Below are positions 8,911-15,350 of a stretch of DNA of 31,464 nucleotides, piece after piece (the first letter of the stretch is position 1; each line of letters begins with the position of its first letter). The notes beneath the pieces are model-generated. The model was not told where the DNA came from. It saw nothing but the letters and a program-made list of their open reading frames with translations, and did not search any database. The translations under genes were made by a program, and so were the position numbers. The stretch is taken from positions 1 to 31,464 of the IMG/VR virus record IMGVR_UViG_3300044712_000259. One strand, written 5' to 3'. This DNA is from a virus.

Positions 8911-9263
8911 CCATTCCTCACATGCAGCTTGTAAATGTAAGCCGTACCCGCCGGATTCACAGCATTAACCGCTACCACGTTCCAGACAACGCCCCCGATG
9001 GTCAGGGAGTCGCCGGGAAGGGGTGCCGTCTGATCTGCCGAGATAATCGCCAACCGGTCACCTGACTGAATCAGCGTGCCCTGCGTCATCGACATAACGT
9101 CTTTCACGCTGGGGGCCGTCTCAATGCCGTATACCGTCCAGGTCTGAGTAACCGGCGTGCCGATGCTCCCGGCTACCGGGTCAACCGTTCCAGGGGATAC
9201 GCGGGTCAGCGTGAGGGCTTGGCCCTTTGCCTTCAGTGTTTTGACGATGGTTGCAGCGTTCAT
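8907..9263 (-). CDS. head-tail connector / head closure protein
   Basis: A 118-aa protein beginning MNAATIVKTLKAKGQALTLT. The core GDRLAIISADQTAPLPGDSL and VVWNVVAVNAVNPAGTAYIY is the small beta-barrel pattern of phage neck proteins of the gpFII/gp16 stopper type. The ATG overlaps the upstream TGA (ATGA), so this start is preferred over a longer in-frame ORF. Position between the connector and gp10-like genes supports a head-closure role. No family assignment beyond that is claimed. Confidence 0.7.
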   Translation of the reverse strand: MNAATIVKTLKAKGQALTLTRVSPGTVDPVAGSIGTPVTQTWTVYGIETAPSVKDVMSMTQGTLIQSGDRLAIISADQTAPLPGDSLTIGGVVWNVVAVNAVNPAGTAYIYKLHVRNG

Positions 9264-9547
9264 TTCGCCGCCTTGATGCCCGATATCAGCGATACCCAAA
9301 AACCCTTGGTGAAAATAGCGATGAGCGTCAAAACAATGGCGGTCAGCACCACGCTCCCTACGATACTTGACGCCTTGTCAAAGGCTTTCAGGATGCGTTT
9401 GACGGTGCTTACCTCTTCAGGGGTGAAGTTCATGTTGCATACGGTATGCGTCTTGAGCGCCGCCGCGATTGCTTCAACGTCTTCATCTGTCAGAGATCGA
9501 CGGCGTACTGGATATTCGGGCATGTCGTCCCCGCCGTATATTGTCAT
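9260..9547 (-). CDS. small single-helix membrane protein in neck gene cluster
   Basis: A 95-aa protein with a charged N-terminus (PVRRRSLTDEDVEAIAAAL, about residues 13-31), a short amphipathic region and one strong membrane helix near residues 62-88 (VGSVVLTAIVLTLIAIFTKG). The gene starts in an ATGA overlap with the connector gene. Proteins of this shape occur in head-to-tail regions of several siphoviruses and could be minor membrane proteins or holin-like. The function is unknown. A holin role is possible but unsupported, since no lysis gene is adjacent. Confidence 0.6.
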   Translation of the reverse strand: MTIYGGDDMPEYPVRRRSLTDEDVEAIAAALKTHTVCNMNFTPEEVSTVKRILKAFDKASSIVGSVVLTAIVLTLIAIFTKGFWVSLISGIKAAK

Positions 9548-10092
9548 CCGCGCACCACGTCAGTGCTGCCGGAAGGTTTGAGAAAGTCCGAAAGGAGCTG
9601 GTCAACGAGCGGGTAGGCCACTTGCCCCGGTGCCGTCCCCGCGAAGTATTCCGTCTCGATAACGTCGATCTTCTCCCGCTTGACGCCTGCGGTTGCGTCT
9701 GCCGCCAGGTCGCCGGAGAGGGCACGGAGGGCAAGCTCGCATTGTGCGTCCTTCAGGCGTTGCGGGATGGTGGTGATTGCCAAGAATCCGCTGTATTCGG
9801 AATCGTAGAAAGAGGGCGGCACGTCGTAATAAATCTGCTCGTCAACGACCTTTACACCAGCCCTCGGCCACTCCATAGCTTGCGTGAGAGGGTAGACCTT
9901 CTGACCCTTCCAGCGCTTCCGATAGTGGCCGTCAAGGTAAGCTGCGGCACGACGAAGCGCGGCTTCCTTCACGGCGTCCGTTCCGGTCCAGAGGGTGTTT
10001 CCCCTGGCGGTGTGATATGTGGTTGCGTCTGCGGCTGATATGTACGACTCTGCGCCGGTTACAATCGCCCCTGTCTCCACGGTCAAGGCCAC
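9544..10092 (-). CDS. DnaT-like head-tail connector
   Basis: A 182-aa protein. The pattern GAESYISAADATTYHTARGN, ALRRAAAYLDGHYRKRWKGQKVY and later LKDAQCELALRAL matches the phage proteins often labelled DnaT-like and located at the head-tail connector position. The long alternating helices fit an adaptor-ring subunit. The start is GTG, sharing one base with the upstream TAG (TAGTG). The connector role is inferred from synteny; the DnaT label is a database convention rather than evidence of replication function. Confidence 0.72.
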   Translation of the reverse strand: MALTVETGAIVTGAESYISAADATTYHTARGNTLWTGTDAVKEAALRRAAAYLDGHYRKRWKGQKVYPLTQAMEWPRAGVKVVDEQIYYDVPPSFYDSEYSGFLAITTIPQRLKDAQCELALRALSGDLAADATAGVKREKIDVIETEYFAGTAPGQVAYPLVDQLLSDFLKPSGSTDVVRG

Positions 10093-10349
10093 TATTCACC
10101 CCTGCACAGCGTCAGGAGGTCGCTTTTCCTGACGAGGTTCGGATACGGCTTGTTGTTCTGGTCCAGCCATCCTCTGAGCTCAGCGACAGACATATCCGAA
10201 AAGAGGTCTTTGATTTCTTCCTCTTTCGGCGGTTCCGGTTCGCCCGGAGGGGTGAGACTCCACCCCATCTCCCGGACGCATTCCCGAGCATCAACGCTTT
10301 CCTTTTCGAACTCCTGCCCGTCGAGGTCGTACACTTTCATGAGAGACAT
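10092..10349 (-). CDS. small protein with HeH/LEM-like C-terminus
   Basis: An 85-aa acidic protein. Residues 55-82 (MSVAELRGWLDQNNKPYPNL then VRKSDLLTLC) resemble the helix-extension-helix (HeH/LEM/SAP-like) fold found at the ends of some phage structural proteins. The middle is a Pro/Glu linker (PPGEPEPPKEEEIK). The GGAAGG site lies nine bases from the ATG. It lies between a repeat-containing structural gene and the connector. It may be a minor capsid-associated protein, but the function is not known. Confidence 0.6.
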   Translation of the reverse strand: MSLMKVYDLDGQEFEKESVDARECVREMGWSLTPPGEPEPPKEEEIKDLFSDMSVAELRGWLDQNNKPYPNLVRKSDLLTLCRGE

Positions 10350-10367
10350 GTATATTCCTTCCCTGTT

Positions 10368-11123
10368 TTACGAGAGAGCAACCGCGCCGGTGTTGCTGAT
10401 AATCGTTCCGTTCCCGGCATGATCGAAGAACACCACAAGGGCATCGTTGATGTCGGCGAAGGTAGCAATCTTGTTGGTGCCGTCCCACGTCCCGGTGGTG
10501 ATGGTGCAGGTGTGGTCCTGTCCTCCCGCGGGCTCCAGGCCCGCCTTGACGGTGAACCAACCGAAGTGGAGGGAAGCATCGGCGATGGTTGCGGCGATGG
10601 TTGCGGCTGCATTGTTCAGCAGTACGCTCTTTTTGCCAGCGGTGACGACCTGTGCCCCGGCATCCGTGATAGTCTGCCCGATAGAGGCAACGGCGCATTG
10701 CGAGTTGATCTCTGCCGGAGTAGCTGTTACCTGAACCTCTGCCCCGGTCGCCCCGATATGCAGCTGCGTAGCTTTCACCACGCCAACATTACCGTTTGCG
10801 TCCGCACAAGCGACTTTTGACGCCTCCTGCGTGCCCGGGGTGGTTACCGCGGTCCGGTTCAACTGTGCAGCGGTGGCAGTTACTTGCGTCTCGCTACCAG
10901 ATGCCCCAATGTGAAGTTGTGTAGCCTTTACAACGCCCTGGTTGCCGTTGGCGTCGTTCACCTTGCACTTGCTGGCGACATTCCCGCCAGCGGTGGCGCC
11001 ATTCAGATACTCAGTTTCAACAGCGCTCAATTCGACTTCGGCCACGACTTCGGCCACGGTCTTTTTAACAGTCTTTTGTACATTGGCGTTGACGGGTACG
11101 GTGACATCAATGGTGTTTGACAT
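10368..11123 (-). CDS. repeat-containing capsid decoration / fibre-like protein
   Basis: A 251-aa protein with an N-terminal amphipathic segment (VQKTVKKTVAEVVAEVE). It is followed by about three copies of a 51-residue repeat, then a distinct C-terminal domain from about residue 160 (KSVLLNNAAATIAATIADAS onward). Each repeat carries an L/V-x-TA-x-E-x-x-LN-like element, then GVVKATQLHIGA. Similar TAAELNxLxG repeats are common in phage surface fibres and head decorations. The gene lies just after the cement protein, so a capsid-surface location is likely. Binding partner and exact role are unknown. Confidence 0.65.
   Translation of the reverse strand: MSNTIDVTVPVNANVQKTVKKTVAEVVAEVELSAVETEYLNGATAGGNVASKCKVNDANGNQGVVKATQLHIGASGSETQVTATAAQLNRTAVTTPGTQEASKVACADANGNVGVVKATQLHIGATGAEVQVTATPAEINSQCAVASIGQTITDAGAQVVTAGKKSVLLNNAAATIAATIADASLHFGWFTVKAGLEPAGGQDHTCTITTGTWDGTNKIATFADINDALVVFFDHAGNGTIISNTGAVALS
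10692..11036 (-). repeat. 51-residue coding repeats in decoration protein
   Basis: Protein residues about 30-145 contain a unit repeated with a 51-aa spacing. GVVKATQLHIGASGSETQVT (from residue 63) recurs as GVVKATQLHIGATGAEVQVT (from residue 114). An earlier, more divergent copy of the LSAVETEYLNGAT element begins near residue 31. The second and third copies are nearly identical in protein but differ in codons, so the duplication is not very recent. Confidence 0.8.
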
Positions 11124-11132
11124 GACGCCCCC

Positions 11133-11552
11133 TTATCGCTTTGCCAGGAAAGCGCCGAAGGTCATACCGGTGGTATCGATGGTGCCAGCCACTACGCAAG
11201 ACAGGCGCACGTAGCGGTACAGAGTCCCATTGACCTCGTTACGGATGGGGATAACATAGCGGCCCGCTGCTGTGCGGTTGGCGTCCTGCGGGACTACCAG
11301 CTTTCCGAAATGTGCTTTTCCGAGACATTCAGAGGTGGAAGTCATGGCTGCTACGGTCGAGCCTTCGAGGTTGACCGTGTAATATTCGTCGTTGCTGGCG
11401 ATTTCGACGGAGGCGACATCCAGCACGAGAAATCCGTCAAACAGGCCCTGCCCGATATCGAGGATATCGCCATCAGCAGAAGCGGTCAGTGCGGCGCTAT
11501 CGCGCAGATTGAGCGCGTCATCATAGGTGAACTGAGAATAAAGATTTGCCAT
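11133..11552 (-). CDS. capsid cement / decoration protein (Bbp16-like)
   Basis: A 139-aa protein encoded directly after the major capsid gene. The sequence begins MANLYSQFTYDDALNLRDSA and is beta-rich (AGRYVIPIRNEVNGTLYRYV near the C-terminus). It resembles the Bbp16-type cement proteins that clamp capsomers in HK97-fold phages. The chosen ATG has GGAGAAATACACA upstream; an upstream in-frame ATG has no good Shine-Dalgarno site. Assignment to the Bbp16 family is from memory of its pattern and from position, so it is moderate. Confidence 0.7.
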   Translation of the reverse strand: MANLYSQFTYDDALNLRDSAALTASADGDILDIGQGLFDGFLVLDVASVEIASNDEYYTVNLEGSTVAAMTSTSECLGKAHFGKLVVPQDANRTAAGRYVIPIRNEVNGTLYRYVRLSCVVAGTIDTTGMTFGAFLAKR

Positions 11553-11600
11553 TGTGTATTTCTCCATAGGGAGGGTTACCCCTCCCTGGCTACGGGTTGA

Positions 11601-12527
11601 TTACGCGGTTACGGCTGCGTCAGCAATGGACCAGAGGCGGGTTGCTGCCCGTCCGTTGAAAATGGCGATGCCGTTGTACCATTCGACGCGGGTGCGGAAG
11701 AGCGGGGAGGTCTGAAGTTCCCCCAGGTCGCGCACGTCGATACCGCCGTTCTGGATGCCGGTCAACATGCCGTCACCGAACGACACGACATAGATGCTGG
11801 TGCCGGTCGCGGTGCCGGAGGTGCAGGCTTCGGTGTTGGTGATGATGCTGGTCTGGGTGTTGTCCAAATCAACGACCAGAATCGGGAGGTCGTTATACTT
11901 CATCACAGGGCGTCCGAAAGCGTCTTTGTCGTAGGTGATGAACCCGCCGATCTGGTAGTTTCTAGCTGCGGTGGTCAGTCTGCGCCGCATACCCTTATTC
12001 ATGATGAGGTGCGTAGGGTTCAGGGTCTGGTCAATGGCTTCGTCCAGCTTGGCAAGGGATAGTGCCGTGCCGTTTGCCGTCGAGCCAGCCGCAATCTTCT
12101 GATCGCCGACGATGCGGACCTTCAGGCCGTCGAACTCTCGCGGGTCGCTCTGGTTGTCGCCGTTGAGAAATTTGGCAGTCCAGGCGAGAGACAGGGCACG
12201 GACCTTCATCGCCTCATGCACTGCACGCTGATTTGCGCCCATGGTGTCGATGATGAACTTGTCAACGTCGAGGTCGCCACCGGCGATTACCAGCGATTCG
12301 GTCAGCGGATTCAGCACGCCGGTTGAGGGGGTGTATGCCTCGTTCACGCCACGGAAGCCGACCCCGGGAAGTGCGCCCTCGCGGTTGTACTTCATCGCGT
12401 TGCCGCTAATGGATTCAAAGGGAAGGTTCGCCAGGATGTCGGACGATCCGGCGTACAGTTCGATGATTGCGTTTTTGATTACGTCGCCGGGATTGAGTTT
12501 CGCGGCTTCAAGCAGGGTAAGTGCCAT
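11601..12527 (-). CDS. major capsid protein (HK97 fold)
   Basis: A 308-aa protein following the scaffold gene. Features include VRALSLAWTAKFLNGDN (spine-helix region), LDEAIDQTLNPTHLIMNKGM, a central beta section (GGFITYDKDAFGRPVMKYND) and the C-terminal VEWYNGIAIFNGRAATRLWS, which is common in HK97-fold capsid proteins of the gp7/P22-like type. There is no long N-terminal delta domain, consistent with a separate scaffold protein. AGGAGTAACCATC precedes the ATG. It forms the icosahedral shell. Confidence 0.88.
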   Translation of the reverse strand: MALTLLEAAKLNPGDVIKNAIIELYAGSSDILANLPFESISGNAMKYNREGALPGVGFRGVNEAYTPSTGVLNPLTESLVIAGGDLDVDKFIIDTMGANQRAVHEAMKVRALSLAWTAKFLNGDNQSDPREFDGLKVRIVGDQKIAAGSTANGTALSLAKLDEAIDQTLNPTHLIMNKGMRRRLTTAARNYQIGGFITYDKDAFGRPVMKYNDLPILVVDLDNTQTSIITNTEACTSGTATGTSIYVVSFGDGMLTGIQNGGIDVRDLGELQTSPLFRTRVEWYNGIAIFNGRAATRLWSIADAAVTA

Positions 12528-12538
12528 GATGGTTACTC

Positions 12539-13273
12539 CTAAGTTTTGTGACCAGCCTCACGCGCTGCCGTGATCCGGTCTGTAGGTTTGAGATTTGCAA
12601 ACTTTTCGGCGTTACCGCCGCCATTGCTTCCCTGCGCTCCGCTTCCGCTTGCGCCACTAGCTCTGTAAAGTGCGTCCTTCATCGGGTGCGCCTCCACAAG
12701 TGCTGCTATTGCTTCTTCAAAGTCTGCCGGTTCGCCCGGACGTGATTTACTGAAAATCTGGTTACCGCTTGCATCTGTGGCAACTACTTTTCCACCTTCT
12801 ATCTTGAAATTCTTCCCGAAATACGCTTCCGCGATATCCGGCAGGAGGATTAACTTTTCTTTCAGGAATGGGCTGGATGCGAATTTGTTGGACACCTCCA
12901 GTTTGTAGATGTGTCCGTCCTTTTCTGTCAGGGCGGTTTCAAGGGCTGTCGCTTTCTCCTGGATCGGCTTCACGGCGTTGGCGATCAGCTTCTGAATCGC
13001 CTCGTCATCCATCGCCTTCTTGCCTTCCATGGACTGCGCGAATTGCAACGCCTTGATTGCCGCTGCCGGGTCCTCGATGCCCTCAAAGGCCGTCAACTTC
13101 TCTTTGGCTTCCTTGGCCGCCAGGCGGTGAGTCTTCGCCTCGCTGTTCAGTTCCGTGATTTTCTGCATGGCCGCCGGTGCGTCGAACGGAATATCCGTCC
13201 CGCTGTCATCCACATAAACCGGCTTCCCGTCCTGCACCACTACATGTCCAGCTGCGTCAAGTTTCAGTTTCAT
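12539..13273 (-). CDS. capsid scaffolding protein
   Basis: A 244-aa charged, helical protein encoded just before the major capsid gene. It begins MKLKLDAAGHVVVQDGKPVY and contains a predicted coiled coil around residues 40-130 (LNSEAKTHRLAAKEAKEKLT onward). Its Gly/Ser-rich linker near residues 215-230 precedes a basic C-terminus. This layout is typical of phage scaffolds that are lost on DNA packaging. The start was placed at the ATG with GCGAGA upstream; a longer ORF to 13369 runs into a non-coding hairpin region. Confidence 0.8.
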   Translation of the reverse strand: MKLKLDAAGHVVVQDGKPVYVDDSGTDIPFDAPAAMQKITELNSEAKTHRLAAKEAKEKLTAFEGIEDPAAAIKALQFAQSMEGKKAMDDEAIQKLIANAVKPIQEKATALETALTEKDGHIYKLEVSNKFASSPFLKEKLILLPDIAEAYFGKNFKIEGGKVVATDASGNQIFSKSRPGEPADFEEAIAALVEAHPMKDALYRASGASGSGAQGSNGGGNAEKFANLKPTDRITAAREAGHKT

Positions 13274-13343
13274 AGCGTCTCGCTTTCGTTCGGCCTGCTG
13301 GCCATGGGTCTGATATTGATCGCACGGTATACGGGGAGGCGTG

Positions 13344-13392
13344 AAAAATTCCTCCCGTCTATTGCACAAACTGAGGGAGGGGAATTATTTTT
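13344..13392. terminator. bidirectional terminator-like hairpin
   Basis: Two arms, AATTCCTCCC (about 13348-13356) and GGGAGGGGAATT (about 13375-13386), can pair with a two-base bulge around an 18-nt loop. On the plus strand the hairpin is followed by ATTTTT; on the minus strand by TTTTT as well. It separates the scaffold gene from the plus-strand cassette, insulating the two transcription directions. The 214-base gap it sits in (13274-13487) otherwise holds the plus-strand promoter and no gene. Confidence 0.55.
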
Positions 13393-13412
13393 CAGAAATT
13401 GCATTTTTCCCC

Positions 13413-13445
13413 TTGACATTTTTTACCCATTGGGTAAAATGGGTA
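13413..13445 (+). promoter_or_regulatory. sigma70 promoter with overlapping operator
   Basis: TTGACA at 13413-13418, a 16-bp spacer and TAAAAT at 13435-13440 form a near-consensus promoter for the plus-strand cassette. Overlapping it is a perfect inverted repeat, TTTTACCC (13421-13428), ATT, GGGTAAAA (13432-13439). A third half-site, GGGTA, lies at 13441-13445. A repressor bound here would block RNA polymerase. The XRE-type protein encoded at 14252-14536 is the obvious candidate, an inference from co-location. Confidence 0.82.
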
Positions 13446-13487
13446 TCAAGAACACGGGGCGACCCGAAAAAAATAAGGGGGAAAATC

Positions 13488-13775
13488 ATGAAAGCACTAA
13501 CTGGCAACACCTACCCGGTAAAAGACCAAATTAAGGCAATGGGTGGAAAGTGGGACGCTGATAAAAAAGCATGGATGGTGCCCGACAAGGTTTATGAGCA
13601 AGCGGTTTCCCTGGTGAGCGGAGCCCCTAAAAGTCAGTATAAAGGCCACTATGACCCGAACAAATTTAACGGCTACGGACGCAAGCGCGGCGGGTACACG
13701 CGGCGGAACGAAGACGACGAGTGCGAATTGTGCGGGAAGAATAAATACACGTGCGGCCATTGTATTGGCTGGTAA
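13488..13775 (+). CDS. small protein with DUF5710-like motif and C-terminal Cys cluster
   Basis: A 95-aa protein in the plus-strand cassette. Residues 1-40 (TYPVKDQIKAMGGKWDADKK then AWMVPDK) match the KDxIKxxGGKWDAxxKxW pattern of DUF5710-like domains found in phage and plasmid DNA-processing proteins. The C-terminus CELCGKNKYTCGHC is a four-Cys zinc ribbon or knuckle. AAGGGGG lies six bases before the ATG; a longer in-frame start would lie upstream of the promoter and is rejected. The function is unknown. Confidence 0.75.
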   Translation: MKALTGNTYPVKDQIKAMGGKWDADKKAWMVPDKVYEQAVSLVSGAPKSQYKGHYDPNKFNGYGRKRGGYTRRNEDDECELCGKNKYTCGHCIGW

Positions 13776-13787
13776 GGGGGAGAGGAA

Positions 13788-14255
13788 ATGAAAAAAATAA
13801 AACTGCAAGATATGAAAAAAAGCGGCCTCTTCTCGGAGCATCAGGGGTGTCAAATTGTTGCCGGACCGCATCAGCAGGTACGGCTCACGATCCCGGCGCG
13901 TGAGGCGCTGGAAGCGTCCGGCGCAACTATCACGCCTGAACCGCTTGACGCTGAAATAGGCATGCCCACATATACCGTGGTGCTTGGCGATCACATTCCT
14001 GCCGGACTTGTCGCCGCATCAACACATATCCAGTGTCTGGAGGGACACGGATATTACGAGATTCTTAGCCTCCGCATGGAGATTGAGCCTCCATATCCCG
14101 GCGAGCATGATGGCGATTACTGGCGGAGGCTGGACTTTACCCCCTGTCCAAAATGTGGCGCTCCGCTCATCTGGTACGAGGCCGGGTATGTGCCCGGCTA
14201 TCGAGTATGTGCCAAAAAACCGCATCATCATTGGCTCGCTGGGCGGGGGGAATGA
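13788..14255 (+). CDS. hypothetical zinc-ribbon protein of the plus-strand cassette
   Basis: A 155-aa protein with no recognised family. The N-terminal part (GCQIVAGPHQQVRLTIPARE) is basic and mixed. The C-terminal part contains CPKCGAPLIWYEAGYVPGYR followed by VCAKKPHHHW, a Cys4/His-type metal-binding layout. GGGGGAGAGGAA precedes the ATG. It is separated from the gene before by 12 bases and overlaps the gene after by four, so the three plus-strand genes form one operon. Confidence 0.75.
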   Translation: MKKIKLQDMKKSGLFSEHQGCQIVAGPHQQVRLTIPAREALEASGATITPEPLDAEIGMPTYTVVLGDHIPAGLVAASTHIQCLEGHGYYEILSLRMEIEPPYPGEHDGDYWRRLDFTPCPKCGAPLIWYEAGYVPGYRVCAKKPHHHWLAGRGE

Positions 14256-14536
14256 TGACCCCCGCCGAACTCAAGGAAGAACGAAACCGGCTCGGTCTCT
14301 CCGTCGAAGCAATGGCGGAGAGGCTCCACCTCTCAAAGGGAACGTATCTCAAATACGAGTACGGACAGAGGGCCGTCCCTGACGATATTGATTGGCGGGT
14401 GTCTCTGGCTGAGAAAGACCCTTGCGGGCTGGCTCTGCTAATTCTGGAGCGCACGAAAGAATTTGGCTGGGAACAGGGACAGGAACGGCAGATAGGCGAA
14501 GAGATTGTCGGGATGATGGATGATTCCGTAAAATAA
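14252..14536 (+). CDS. XRE-family HTH regulator
   Basis: A 94-aa protein with an XRE/Cro-type helix-turn-helix at residues 5-50: LKEERNRLGLSVEAMAERLH, then LSKGTYLKYEYGQRAVP. It is the last gene of the plus-strand operon and overlaps the gene before by four bases (ATGA). Its likely target is the inverted repeat over the operon promoter near 13.43 kb, giving autoregulation. It could instead be an antitoxin, but neither partner resembles a known toxin. The start could be either of two tandem ATGs. Confidence 0.82.
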   Translation: MMTPAELKEERNRLGLSVEAMAERLHLSKGTYLKYEYGQRAVPDDIDWRVSLAEKDPCGLALLILERTKEFGWEQGQERQIGEEIVGMMDDSVK

Positions 14537-14558
14537 AAAGCCCGGACGCGATGCCGGG
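14531..14558 (-). terminator. rho-independent terminator for leftward transcription
   Basis: On the minus strand GCCCGG, an 8-nt loop and CCGGGC are followed by TTTTTATTTT. It lies 43 bases beyond the HNH endonuclease stop and overlaps the end of the convergent plus-strand operon. It should end leftward transcripts coming from the terminase-portal side. On the plus strand the hairpin lacks a T tract. Confidence 0.82.
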
Positions 14559-14600
14559 CAATGGCTGTGGTAGGTGGTGAAACGGGGAGAGGGGGGAGGG

Positions 14601-15242
14601 TTAGCTATTAGATATTCTTACTCGCTGCGTCATAGCCTTTTCTATGGGCCACTTATGGGTATGTATTCTCTTGTAAAGAACATCTCTCGGGATACCTTGC
14701 AGTGCCGCCCATTGACTTACGGTTCTAGTTGCGCCTCGCCATTCTATCACCATGTTGTTGCTTTTATTGTTGGCTTGCTCACGATTGTTGGCCCACCTGC
14801 AATTTGACTTCTCGTAATTACCGTTACTGTCTATCCGTTCGATAGTGCATCCCCTGGGCCTTGGCCCCATGTCGCTGAAAAACACTTCAAAAGAATCCCA
14901 CGCAGGGTCAATGGTGATGCCCCTGCCTCCATAATTGTTGTAGTTAATGCAATTCTTGTTGAGCGTCCGGTATCTCATTTTGGCCCACGTTTTATATGCT
15001 CCCGTAAAACTTCCATCAGATGCTTGTCCGTGCTTACGGTTCAACGTGCGGCCCATTTCTACCTTTAGACACCCGCACGATTTACATCCTCCATTGCGCA
15101 ATTCTGCACCATAGACCCGGTGCAAGTTACCGCAGGAGCATTCACAAAACCAATAAACTTTTTTCGGTGTAGAGTCGGGGTCTTTTCTAATAACGGTGAG
15201 TTTACCAAATATCTTTCCAGTCAAATCAATGAGTGGCGGCAT
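14601..15242 (-). CDS. free-standing HNH homing endonuclease
   Basis: A 213-aa protein. Residues 30-65 hold a four-Cys zinc ribbon (CECSCGNLHRVYG...CKSCGC). The region about 85-165 carries TWAKMRYRTLNKNCINYNNYG, then GRGITIDPAW, MGPRPRGCTIERIDSNGNYE and NCRWANNREQANN, the signature of the phage HNH family often found in introns or between genes. The C-terminus (SQWAALQGIPRDVLYKRIH) looks like a DNA-binding helix-turn-helix. AAAGGAG precedes the ATG. It interrupts the head operon between the Mu F-like gene and the scaffold and is probably a selfish gene. Confidence 0.92.
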   Translation of the reverse strand: MPPLIDLTGKIFGKLTVIRKDPDSTPKKVYWFCECSCGNLHRVYGAELRNGGCKSCGCLKVEMGRTLNRKHGQASDGSFTGAYKTWAKMRYRTLNKNCINYNNYGGRGITIDPAWDSFEVFFSDMGPRPRGCTIERIDSNGNYEKSNCRWANNREQANNKSNNMVIEWRGATRTVSQWAALQGIPRDVLYKRIHTHKWPIEKAMTQRVRISNS

Positions 15243-15350
15243 GACACATCTCCTTTGGATGCCCTTAAGGTGAGATGCAGCAGGGAGTAAGGTTCTCCTT
15301 TTCGCCTGGCCGGGCTAGCTGCAAGGTTTAACTATACCACAAATGCGTGG
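15243..15350 (-). other. possible structured leader of the HNH gene
   Basis: A 108-base gap between the Mu F-like stop and the HNH start. In minus-strand RNA, UGCAGC (15323-15318) can pair with GCUGCA (15281-15276). The enclosed segment holds a GGAG/CUCC hairpin (15298-15284) and a GC-rich stem near 15315-15304. The palindrome CCTTAAGG follows just before the Shine-Dalgarno site. Near 15331-15340 lies TATAGTTAAAC, a possible -10 region with no clear -35. Nothing here identifies a known RNA family. Confidence 0.35.

Noticed and set aside
15315-15345. GTTAAAC near the HNH leader as an attC core
   Set aside because: The end of the HNH gene lacks a complementary GTTTAAC-type inverse core, and there is no attC-like hairpin pair.
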